A DNA stretch of 23,654 nt from CAVVWJ01 sp964475685. Lineage in GTDB: Bacteria; Gemmatimonadota; Gemmatimonadetes; Gemmatimonadales; GWC2-71-9. The position numbers and the translations under genes were made by a program. This document shows positions 15,021 through 21,665 of this stretch, in pieces; within the stretch, counting starts at the first letter, position 1; each line of letters opens with the position of its first letter. The stretch spans positions 1 to 23,654 of the forward strand of contig CAYYXP010000006.1 in NCBI GenBank assembly GCA_964475685.1, read 5' to 3'. The notes under the pieces are model-generated. The model was not told the DNA's origin and did no database searches. It saw only the letters and a program-made list of their open reading frames with translations.

Positions 15021-15560
15021 TCACCGCTTCAACTTTACTCCCGCGGCTTTCGCCTCCGGGTCAATCCGCAGCCCGATGTATTCTCCGGCGATGGCGTGCC
15101 CGGAGACGCCGCAGAGCATCCAGTACCACCCGGGCTGATCGGCAATGAACGTGGTCTGATCGGTCTGGCCGGCGGGGAGGCCGGCCGTGACCATGCGGGT
15201 CATGGCGTTGTCGAATGCCGGCCTCCCCCCCTCGACAGGGAGCTTCTCCCGCTCCGCCATGACGACCAGACTGTGCGCGGCGCTGGAGTCGGCAGACCGC
15301 CATTCCCACTGTACGGTCCAGCCGAGCGGAACGACAACCTGTACGCCGCCGCCCCGCTCCCTGTTGAGGAGCGCGGTGGTCGACCCGGCCGGCCTGGCGG
15401 TCTCGAGGCGAAGCGATGCCGTGCGAGAGGCACTGTCGGAGGTGACCCAGTCGACGGTACCCGCAATCGGCGGCGCGGATTGCGCCCGGGCGACGCCGGT
15501 GAATGAGAGGATAAGGGCTACGAGCAGTCCGGCGTGGGTGAAGCGAGGCTCGGCGATCAT
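15021..15560 (-). CDS. Exported sulfocyanin-like cupredoxin with Glu at the axial position
   Basis: This 179-residue periplasmic protein should carry one copper and transfer electrons. Signal peptide 1-26 (LLVALILSFTGVARA-QS). A copper site of the sulfocyanin/rusticyanin type is visible: H96 in AAHSLVVM, then GWYWMLC150GVSGH155AIAGE160YIGL. In that subgroup the residue five after the last His is the axial Met; here it is Glu160. The spacing C-x4-H-x4-X is otherwise normal, so copper binding is likely but redox potential and spectrum would differ. Start ATG at 15560 with a weak upstream GCAGG. It diverges from the OFA transporter (90-bp gap) and converges with the TlpA-like gene 25 bp away. 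Confidence 0.82.
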   Translation of the reverse strand: MIAEPRFTHAGLLVALILSFTGVARAQSAPPIAGTVDWVTSDSASRTASLRLETARPAGSTTALLNRERGGGVQVVVPLGWTVQWEWRSADSSAAHSLVVMAEREKLPVEGGRPAFDNAMTRMVTAGLPAGQTDQTTFIADQPGWYWMLCGVSGHAIAGEYIGLRIDPEAKAAGVKLKR

Positions 15561-15650
15561 GGCCTGCGGTCTGGCTCCATGGTAGGTGCATCGGTAGCTT
15601 GAGTGGCCCGCACCAGCAAGGCGCGCCGCAATCTAATCGAGGAGACTCGG

Positions 15651-17126
15651 ATGGCGGGATTACTCTCAAGAGCACGGATCGTCGCCGGCCCCGGGTTCAA
15701 CCGCTGGCTGGTTCCCCCGGCGGCCCTCGCCATCCATCTCTCGATCGGCATGGCCTACGGCTTCAGCGTCTTCTGGCTCCCGCTGAGCAAGGCGGTTGGC
15801 CTCACGGCCCCGATTCCCTGCGCCGACACCATGAGCTTCTTCCAGCGCCTTCTCGCCACCAACTGCGACTGGAAGATCAGCATGCTGGGGTGGATGTACA
15901 CCTTGTTCTTCGTCTTCCTGGGCTCCTCCGCCGCGGTGTTCGGCCGTTGGCTGGAGCATGCGGGACCACGCAAGGCCGGCGTGGTGGCGGCCTTCTGCTG
16001 GGGCGGCGGCCTCCTCATCTCCGCGGTGGGTGTGCACCTGCACCAGATCTGGCTCCTGTGGCTGGGCTCCGGCGTGATCGGCGGGTGCGGCCTGGGCCTG
16101 GGGTACATCTCGCCGGTTTCGACACTGATCAAGTGGTTCCCCGACCGCCGCGGCATGGCCACCGGCATGGCGATCATGGGGGTCGGCGGCGGCGCCATGA
16201 TCGGCGCTCCGCTGGCCGACATCCTGATGAAGCACTACGCCACTCCGACATCGGTCGGAGTGAAGGAAACCTTCATTACCATGGGGATCATCTACTTCGC
16301 GACAATGCTGGCCGGCGCCTTCGGTTACCGGGTCCCGCCGCCGGACTGGAAGCCCGCGGGGTGGACGCCACCGGTCAAGCAGGGCGCGATGATCACCACC
16401 CGGCACGTACACGTGGACCGGGCGTGGAAGACGCCCCAGTTCTGGATGCTGTGGGGCGTGCTGTGTCTCAACGTAAGCGCGGGCATTGGCGTGATCGGGA
16501 TGTCGTCACCGATGATCCAGGAGGTGTCCGGCGGCCGGCTGATCGATCTGCCGGGCGTTCCGTTCGGCTCGCTCAACGAGGCGCAGAAGGCCCAGTTGGC
16601 GACGATGGGGGCCGCCTTCGCGGCGCTCCTCAGCCTGTTCAACATCGCCGGGCGGATCAGCTGGGCATCGCTCTCCGACTACATCGGCCGGAAGCGGACG
16701 TATTTCATCTTCTTTGCCCTGGGCGCGGCTCTTTACGCCTCGGCGCCGGCCGCCGGCCGCGCCGGACTGATCGGGTTGTTCGTGGCCCTGTTCTGCCTCA
16801 TCCTCACGATGTATGGAGGCGGCTTCGCCACCATCCCCGCGTACCTCGCCGACATCTTCGGTACCCAGTTTGTGGGGGCCATCCACGGCCGGCTGCTCAC
16901 CGCGTGGTCGGCGGCCGGGATCCTCGGCCCGGTACTGGTGAACTACATCCGCGAGTATCAGATCGACCGGGGAGTTCCAGCCGCCCAGGCCTACAATGTC
17001 ACGATGTACGTGCTGGCGGGCCTGCTCGTGGCCGGGTTCTTCTGCAACCTCGCCGTCCGGCCGGTCGCAGAGCACTTCTTCATGAGCGAGCAGGAACTGG
17101 CAGCGGAGCGGGCGACGACCCGATGA
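15651..17126 (+). CDS. OFA-family MFS transporter (oxalate/formate antiporter-like)
   Basis: This 491-residue inner-membrane protein belongs to the OFA branch of the major facilitator superfamily, which exchanges small carboxylates; the actual substrate is unknown. Twelve hydrophobic segments are evident. GMAYGFSVFWLPL in helix 1, the GRWLEHAGPRKA motif-A loop, GLGYISPVSTLIKWFPDRRGMATGMAIMGVGGGAMIGAPLA, and the second-half AGRISWASLSDYIGRKRTYF are typical of OFA proteins. An unusual insertion with two Cys (TAPIPCADTMSFFQRLLATNCDWK) lies between helices 1 and 2. ATG 15651 has GGAG 6 nt upstream; a GTG at 15603 is unsupported. A matching 44-residue small subunit follows 54 bp downstream. Confidence 0.88.
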   Translation: MAGLLSRARIVAGPGFNRWLVPPAALAIHLSIGMAYGFSVFWLPLSKAVGLTAPIPCADTMSFFQRLLATNCDWKISMLGWMYTLFFVFLGSSAAVFGRWLEHAGPRKAGVVAAFCWGGGLLISAVGVHLHQIWLLWLGSGVIGGCGLGLGYISPVSTLIKWFPDRRGMATGMAIMGVGGGAMIGAPLADILMKHYATPTSVGVKETFITMGIIYFATMLAGAFGYRVPPPDWKPAGWTPPVKQGAMITTRHVHVDRAWKTPQFWMLWGVLCLNVSAGIGVIGMSSPMIQEVSGGRLIDLPGVPFGSLNEAQKAQLATMGAAFAALLSLFNIAGRISWASLSDYIGRKRTYFIFFALGAALYASAPAAGRAGLIGLFVALFCLILTMYGGGFATIPAYLADIFGTQFVGAIHGRLLTAWSAAGILGPVLVNYIREYQIDRGVPAAQAYNVTMYVLAGLLVAGFFCNLAVRPVAEHFFMSEQELAAERATTR

Positions 17127-17170
17127 GCCCGGAAATTTGCATGATCTTTGATGATTCTGAATATTTTCCC

Positions 17171-17176
17171 GGAGGG
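17171..17176 (+). promoter_or_regulatory. Ribosome binding site GGAGGG for the 44-residue subunit
   Basis: GGAGGG sits 4 nt before GTG 17181 and follows an AT-rich stretch (17133-17167) that stands out in this GC-rich sequence. It decides the start of the short gene. Confidence 0.7.
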
Positions 17177-17180
17177 AATC

Positions 17181-17315
17181 GTGGCAGAACATGAGACCCA
17201 GCCAAGGCTGGGCGGGCACTGGGGGCTGGTCATAGTCACCTGGACGCTGGTCGGGGTGCCCCTCCTCTGGGGCGTCTGGAACACCCTCGTGAAGGCCTCG
17301 GCCCTCTTTCGGTAG
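17181..17315 (+). CDS. MFS transporter small subunit (44 residues)
   Basis: Short gene with GTG start and TAG stop. The product has a polar N-terminus (AEHETQPRLGGHWG), one hydrophobic helix (LVIVTWTLVGVPLLWGVW) and a short tail (NTLVKASALFR). The pattern W-x-x-V-G-(V/I)-P-L-x-W-G-V-W-x-T-L-x-x-x-x-x-L-F is that of the small single-helix proteins annotated as MFS transporter small subunit, which lie directly after OFA-type transporters. The strong GGAGGG site, position 54 bp after the transporter stop and motif agreement make this a real gene despite its size. It probably stabilises or gates the transporter in the membrane. Confidence 0.85.
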   Translation: MAEHETQPRLGGHWGLVIVTWTLVGVPLLWGVWNTLVKASALFR

Positions 17316-17613
17316 GTCAATTCCCGCTGGAGGGTTTCAGGAGGGGGTCGCGCAAGTCTTTGCACTTGCTGGAGTTGCCCGCCAAGGTCGCGGGGGGCCG
17401 GGGTACTGTCAGGAAGTTGGGTCTTGACGTACCGCATGGCTTGCGCAAATTGTATCCCGTTGAACGCTTATGGCTTAACCCCGACAACAGGACGCCCCTT
17501 TCGGGCGTTGCCTCCGCGGCCCATGCCGCATCGAATACCCACAGGCTTGTCCTCGCCGGCCGCACCGCGGCTGGCCTAACTGCATCCCGATCCATCGACA
17601 GGAGAGAGTGTCC
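17316..17613 (+). other. 298-bp non-coding leader with three hairpins before the PQQ dehydrogenase
   Basis: I see no convincing gene here; open frames on both strands lack ribosome sites and family resemblance. Three inverted repeats can be read: GCAAGT/ACTTGC (17352-17369, loop 6), ACGCCC/GGGCGT (17492-17508, loop 5), and a 9-bp stem with one G-U pair, GCCGGCCGC/GCGGCTGGC (17555-17575, loop 3). None is followed by a T run, so they are not standard terminators. TTGACG in the middle (about 17433) resembles a -35 element but no well-spaced -10 follows. The leader probably carries the promoter and control elements of the dehydrogenase gene; no known riboswitch consensus was recognised. Confidence 0.4.
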
Positions 17614-19272
17614 ATGAAGCATGGCTCACGTTGGCTGGTCGTTCCGATGTTCCTCGGTGTGACCGCGTCCCTTGCCGCCCAGGGTGGGGACTGGACGACC
17701 TACGGCGGTAACGACTGGAACACGCGGTACTCCCCACTCAAGAGCATCAGCACATCCAACGTCTCACAGCTGGTGCCCCGCATGATTTTCCAGACGGGGA
17801 TCTCGAAGCTCGGGTCGTTCGAGAATACCCCGATCGTTTCGGGTGGGGTCATGTACGTGACGACTCCGTTCAATACGGCAATGGCATATGACCTGAGCAC
17901 GAAGAAGGAGCTCTGGCGGTACGAGCACAAACTCGGCACCACCATCTTCTGTTGCGGCCCGAACAACCGGGGAGTTGCCCTCCACGGCCCCCACGTTTAC
18001 ATGGGCACCCTCGACGCTCGCCTGGTTGCTCTCGACGCAAAATCCGGCAAAGTGCTGTGGGACAAGGAAGTCGACGATCCCACATATGGATACAGCATCA
18101 CCCACGCCCCGCTGATCGTGGGCGATAACGTCATCGTCGGCGTGTCCGGCGGCGAGTACGGCATCCGCGGCCACGTCACCGCCTACAACGCCGTCACCGG
18201 CGACCAGGCATGGCGCTGGTATTCGATCCCGGCGCCGAAGGGCGATCCCACCTTCGACGACAAGGCACCCAACGGCTGGTTCGGCACTTGGCCGGGAAGC
18301 ACTCTCGACGGCGCCGACCTGCACCGCGACATCGCCAAAGAGAAGGGCGACAGCGCCAAGTTCGCCGATAGCTGGAAAACCGGCGGCGGCGGCGTATGGA
18401 TGACACCGGCGTACGACAAGGAGTCGAACACCATCTTCGTCGCCGTCGGCAACCCATCCCCAGACCTCGACGGCAGCGTCCGGCCGGGTGACAACCTCTA
18501 CACCGACGCCGTCGTGGCCATCGACGCCGCCAGCGGCAAGACCAAGTGGTACTACCAGACAGTTCCTCACGATGTCTGGGATCTTGATGCCGTGTCTCCG
18601 CCGGTCGTCACCACGGTGGGCGGTCAAAAGGTGGTCGTGCACGCGGGCAAGACCGGCTGGGTGTACGTCCTCGACGCCGGCACCGGCAAGCTGGTGCGGC
18701 GTAGCGACGCCTTCGTGCCTCAGGAAAACATGTTCGCGCTGCCCACCGCTGAGGGTACCCGAATGCTGCCGGGCGCCAACGGCGGCGCGGAGTGGTCGCC
18801 GATTTCGATCGATCCGACGCTCAACTACGCCTTCGTGGCCGCGCTGCACCAGCCGATGAACTACATCGTGCACAACGCCCCCTACGAGAAGGGGCGGCTG
18901 TGGCTCGGTTCGGCCTTCGTCGCGATTCCGGGTGAGGAGCAGTACGGCCTCTACTCGGCGGTCGATCTCAAGACCGGCAAGATCGCGTGGCAGAACAAGG
19001 TGCCCCAGCCGATGATCGGCGGCTCGCTGGCCACCGCCGGCGGCCTCACCTTCACCGGTGAAGGCAACGGCAACTTCAACGCGTACAACTCCAAGACCGG
19101 CAAGCTCCTCTGGCAGTTCAACGCGGGAGCGGGGTGCAACTCGGCGCCGATGTCGTTCACCCACGGCGGTGAGCAGTTCGTTGCCGTAGCATGTGGCGGC
19201 AACTTCCAGCTGAGCTTTCCCCTGGGTAACGCCGTGATGGTCTTCGGCCTGCCTGGCAAGTCGAAGGGCTGA
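17614..19272 (+). CDS. PQQ-dependent alcohol/methanol-type dehydrogenase, lanthanide-type motif
   Basis: This periplasmic quinoprotein (552 residues) should oxidise an alcohol or aldehyde using pyrroloquinoline quinone. Signal peptide ends near SLAA-QG (about residue 23). The beta-propeller blades carry tryptophan-docking repeats (DAKSGKVLW, DAASGKTKW, NSKTGKLLW). Active-site features are visible: the vicinal cysteines C113-C114 (FCCGPNNRG), E181 in SGGEYGIRG, N280 in VGNPSPD, catalytic D323 in HDVWD, and D325 two residues later (W-D-L-D). That second Asp is the extra metal ligand of lanthanide enzymes (XoxF, PedH); calcium enzymes have Ala or Ser. No CxxCH heme site is present, so an external electron acceptor is needed. 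ATG 17614 has AGGAGAG about 9 nt upstream; GTG 17608 is too close to it. A terminator-like hairpin follows. Confidence 0.9.
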   Translation: MKHGSRWLVVPMFLGVTASLAAQGGDWTTYGGNDWNTRYSPLKSISTSNVSQLVPRMIFQTGISKLGSFENTPIVSGGVMYVTTPFNTAMAYDLSTKKELWRYEHKLGTTIFCCGPNNRGVALHGPHVYMGTLDARLVALDAKSGKVLWDKEVDDPTYGYSITHAPLIVGDNVIVGVSGGEYGIRGHVTAYNAVTGDQAWRWYSIPAPKGDPTFDDKAPNGWFGTWPGSTLDGADLHRDIAKEKGDSAKFADSWKTGGGGVWMTPAYDKESNTIFVAVGNPSPDLDGSVRPGDNLYTDAVVAIDAASGKTKWYYQTVPHDVWDLDAVSPPVVTTVGGQKVVVHAGKTGWVYVLDAGTGKLVRRSDAFVPQENMFALPTAEGTRMLPGANGGAEWSPISIDPTLNYAFVAALHQPMNYIVHNAPYEKGRLWLGSAFVAIPGEEQYGLYSAVDLKTGKIAWQNKVPQPMIGGSLATAGGLTFTGEGNGNFNAYNSKTGKLLWQFNAGAGCNSAPMSFTHGGEQFVAVACGGNFQLSFPLGNAVMVFGLPGKSKG

Positions 19273-19282
19273 GAATTCGAGC

Positions 19283-19322
19283 CGGCCGGTAGAGATCCCG
19301 TCTCGGGTGTCTCTGCCGGCCG
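19283..19322 (+). terminator. Stem-loop after the PQQ dehydrogenase (probable terminator)
   Basis: GGCCGGTAGAGA (19284-19295) pairs with TCTCTGCCGGCC (19310-19321) with one G-U pair; C19283 and G19322 extend it to 13 pairs. The 14-nt loop can itself form CCCG/CGGG. Only a short TTT (19328-19330) follows, so termination may be partial, letting some transcripts reach the next genes. Confidence 0.65.
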
Positions 19323-19340
19323 CCTCGTTTAGACAACAGA

Positions 19341-19742
19341 GTGGCGACACGATGGTGGTGGGCGGTCCTCGGGACCGTGGGGTTCCTGGCGGGGCGCGCC
19401 TGGCCCGACTCGGGCCCGGATGGGCACTGGCTCTCCCGCAACGGTGACGATTGGCGCGCGCTGAGCCCGGTGGCCCAGACAGCCTACACCGAGGGATTCC
19501 TGACAGGGGCCGCCCTCGGGCAGGCGGCAGCGGGAGCGGCGGCCGATTCGGCCGGGTTGACACAGGAGATCACGAAGTTGCGTCGTGAGGGGCGGTTCCG
19601 GCTCCCCTACGGCGCCAACGTCTACATCAGCCGGATGAACGACTACTACTGGTGGGAGAACCACCGTCCGCTCCCCCTCTGGTACGGGTTCTGGGAGGTG
19701 AACTCATCGCTTACTGGTCCGATGAATGACTCCACGCCATGA
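19341..19742 (+). CDS. Small exported or membrane-anchored protein of unknown function
   Basis: Not recognised; 133 residues. GTG 19341 is the only upstream start and its ribosome site is weak. An N-terminal hydrophobic segment (RWWWAVLGTVGFLAGRAW) may be a signal peptide or anchor. The body holds WRALSPVAQTAYTEGFLTGAALGQAAAGAA, a helical pattern common in small periplasmic proteins, and a Tyr/Trp-rich C-terminus (YISRMNDYYWWENHRPLPLWYGFWE). It lies between the PQQ dehydrogenase terminator and the porin, 87 bp before the latter. It could be a partner of either, but nothing in the sequence shows which. Confidence 0.6.
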   Translation: MATRWWWAVLGTVGFLAGRAWPDSGPDGHWLSRNGDDWRALSPVAQTAYTEGFLTGAALGQAAAGAAADSAGLTQEITKLRREGRFRLPYGANVYISRMNDYYWWENHRPLPLWYGFWEVNSSLTGPMNDSTP

Positions 19743-19829
19743 GCGCGTGGTTCCGTTTGTTGGTGCAGGCACTCGTCCCGAAGTTTGGCTGTCGTTGGCG
19801 GTCGTCCTTACTCTCAGGGAGACGCACCT

Positions 19830-21032
19830 ATGAAGAAAGTCGCGCTGTTGTGTATGGGTTTGGCGTTGGGGGCGGCCAATGCCGCCGAAGCTCAGCTCTC
19901 GATGCAAATGAGCAACGGCTGGAGCTTCACCTTCGCCGGAAACGTGAATGCCTTCTTTATCTACTCGAGCGGAAAGAGCTGCAACGCAGCCGAGGTTTGC
20001 GTTACCGCCTCGAAGGATCTCTCGGTGGGTACCGGCCTCCTTCCCGCCTTCGCGGTATTTGATGCGAAGGGCAAGGAAGAGAACCTCGATCTCGGCGTGC
20101 ACTTCGGCTTCTCGCCGCAGGTCGAAACCGGCGGGCACTTCGCCAGCTTCTTTGGCAATCAGGCCGCCGGAGCACAGATCGACATGCGTGAGGTGTTCCT
20201 GACCGCCGGCGGCACTTGGGGCACGCTGACCATGGGTAAGGCGCTCGGCCTGTTCCAGCGCGGAAACATCCTCACCGACATGACGCTGCTCGGCGTGGGC
20301 GTCGGGGGCGGTGGCCGCGGCACAGCACTCGGACGCATCGGCTACGGCTACCTGTATACCGACTTCCGTCCCCAGCTGACCTACTCCACGGCGGGCGGCA
20401 AGCCGATGTCGCTGAGCATCGGCCTCTTCGAGGGTATCGCACAAGGCCCTTACGGCGTGATCGAGTTGCCCCGGCTCGAGGCTGAGCTCGGCTACAGCAA
20501 GAAGATGGGCGAGAAAAACAACTTCAAGTTCTTCCTGAACGGCGCCGTCCAGACTGCCAAGGACGACGTGAGCGATGCCAGCTCTCTGAGCTCCACCGGC
20601 GTCGGTGGCGGCGTGGTGGTCGACTTCTCGGGCTTCGCGATTACCGGCTCGGGCTTCTATGCCGACGGCATGGGATCGCTCTTCATGGGTGACTGCTTCT
20701 GCGGCACGGGCCGCCTTGCCTCGGACGGCGTCGACGCCGCCGGGGAAGGCCGCACCTCGTACGGCTACATCGGCCAGGCCAGCTATGGCCCGCCGGGCGG
20801 CAAGTTCATGATCGGCGCCAGCTACGGCGAGAACATCCTCCAGGCGAACGCGGCTGCCGACGGGACTACCGAAGACCTGACCAAGAGGCGGGCGATCATC
20901 GGCCAGTTCACCTACAAGTGGAGCAAGTCACTCCGCTGGGTGGCGGAATACGGCCATATCGAGAACTACTCGGTCGGTGTCAAGACGTCGAAGTCGGATC
21001 AGGGCTCGGTCGGCATGATGCTGTTCTTCTAG
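19830..21032 (+). CDS. Outer-membrane porin-like beta-barrel
   Basis: This 400-residue protein should form a diffusion channel in the outer membrane. ATG 19830 has AGGGAG about 8 nt upstream and gives a clear signal peptide (MKKVALLCMGLALGAANAAEA, cleavage near residue 22). The mature part is a run of alternating, glycine-rich beta strands (WSFTFAGNVNAFFIYSS, LDLGVHFGFSPQVETGGHFASFFG, MREVFLTAGGTWGTLTMGKALGLF, FRPQLTYST, GYIGQASYG, KSLRWVAEYGHIENYSVGV) and ends in aromatic Phe-Phe, the usual barrel-assembly signal. GTLTMGKALGLF is the loop-3-like segment of general porins. Two Cys pairs (SCNAAEVC; CFC) may form loop disulfides. It probably serves the dehydrogenase/transporter module. Confidence 0.85.
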   Translation: MKKVALLCMGLALGAANAAEAQLSMQMSNGWSFTFAGNVNAFFIYSSGKSCNAAEVCVTASKDLSVGTGLLPAFAVFDAKGKEENLDLGVHFGFSPQVETGGHFASFFGNQAAGAQIDMREVFLTAGGTWGTLTMGKALGLFQRGNILTDMTLLGVGVGGGGRGTALGRIGYGYLYTDFRPQLTYSTAGGKPMSLSIGLFEGIAQGPYGVIELPRLEAELGYSKKMGEKNNFKFFLNGAVQTAKDDVSDASSLSSTGVGGGVVVDFSGFAITGSGFYADGMGSLFMGDCFCGTGRLASDGVDAAGEGRTSYGYIGQASYGPPGGKFMIGASYGENILQANAAADGTTEDLTKRRAIIGQFTYKWSKSLRWVAEYGHIENYSVGVKTSKSDQGSVGMMLFF

Positions 21033-21055
21033 CCGCGAGCGCCATCATGTGTGAG

Positions 21056-21090
21056 GAGCGGCCGTTCCGCGAGGGACGGCCGCTCTTTTT
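21056..21090 (+). terminator. Rho-independent terminator after the porin
   Basis: GAGCGGCCGT (21056-21065) and ACGGCCGCTC (21076-21085) form a perfect 10-bp stem, extended by TCC/GGG to a 4-nt loop (GCGA), directly followed by TTTTT (21086-21090). Confidence 0.95.
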
Positions 21091-21171
21091 CCTGCTTGCC
21101 GCCTCGTCCCACCGGTGAGGCAGGGCTGTTAGATTCCGTCCAACCTCTACTCCACCGGGAGACCTTTCACG

Positions 21172-21588
21172 ATGCGCTCGCACCCGATGTTTGGCATGCT
21201 CGTCCTCGTCGGTGCCTGCGGCGGCACCTTTTACACGACGCTCACTGCGTCCCCGTCGGCCAGTCCATCGGACGCCATCGCGTGCGCGCGCTCCAAGCTC
21301 AAGGAGCTGGGCTACAAGCAGACATCCTTTGATGAAAGCGGCAATCGGCTGACCGCGCGCAAGACCGACGCCACCGTCAGCCGTCCGAACCCCCTGTTCC
21401 GCTGGAACGTCAACCAGCTGGAGATTGAAGCCGCGGCCGGGGCGGACGGGAACACCGCGCTCACCGTCGAGGGGCACACGTTCGCCGAGTACTCCACGCA
21501 GGCCGGCCCTAAGGAGGAGGAAGAGCAGGCCTCGGCCGATGTAAACCAGGCCGCCGAGGCGATCGTACAATCCTGCGGACAATCCTGA
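21172..21588 (+). CDS. Putative lipoprotein, function unknown
   Basis: Not recognised; 138 residues. A short leader ends in a good lipobox, L-V-G-A-C16, so the mature protein should be lipidated. The body has one alpha/beta segment (PSDAIACARSKLKELGYKQ, then SGNRLTARKTD) and ends NQLEIEAAAGADGNTALTVEG and a charged helix (KEEEEQASADVNQAAEAIVQS). Cys38 and the penultimate-helix Cys135 could form a disulfide. GGGAG lies about 10 nt before the ATG. It begins its own unit after the strong porin terminator, and a stem-loop follows it. Confidence 0.7.
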   Translation: MRSHPMFGMLVLVGACGGTFYTTLTASPSASPSDAIACARSKLKELGYKQTSFDESGNRLTARKTDATVSRPNPLFRWNVNQLEIEAAAGADGNTALTVEGHTFAEYSTQAGPKEEEEQASADVNQAAEAIVQSCGQS

Positions 21589-21590
21589 TA

Positions 21591-21644
21591 CCGGTCTCCC
21601 GCCTGCGTCTCCCGCCAACTCGCCATCCCGCAGCAGGAGACCGG
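21591..21644. repeat. Long stem-loop between the lipoprotein gene and lipA
   Basis: CCGGTCTCC (21591-21599) pairs exactly with GGAGACCGG (21636-21644). Inside, CTGCG (21603-21607) pairs with CGCAG (21629-21633). No T run follows, so it may be a weak terminator, an operator or a leader structure for lipA. Confidence 0.55.
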
Positions 21645-21665
21645 CGCCGGACCGGGCTACGTTAG

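Noticed and set aside
15599..17194. 531-residue open frame in another plus-strand frame over the OFA transporter
   Set aside because: Arg/Gly/Pro-rich shadow without membrane helices; the OFA frame has the family motifs and a ribosome site.
17141..17194. 17-codon frame overlapping the start of the 44-residue subunit
   Set aside because: No ribosome site before its ATG; its 3' half covers the GGAGGG site of the supported gene. It could only matter as a leader peptide.
17360..17617. 85-residue open frame in the PQQ dehydrogenase leader
   Set aside because: No ribosome site, no family resemblance, and it overlaps hairpins and the dehydrogenase start.
17764..19563. 599-residue open frame antisense to the PQQ dehydrogenase
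   Set aside because: Arg/His/Val-rich composition, no family motif, no signal peptide; it mirrors a well-supported gene and is expected in GC-rich coding DNA.
19785..19814. Promoter-like TTGGCT and TACTCT 18 nt apart before the porin
   Set aside because: The implied transcript start would fall at the end of the AGGGAG ribosome site and so exclude it from the mRNA; the -35 match is also poor.
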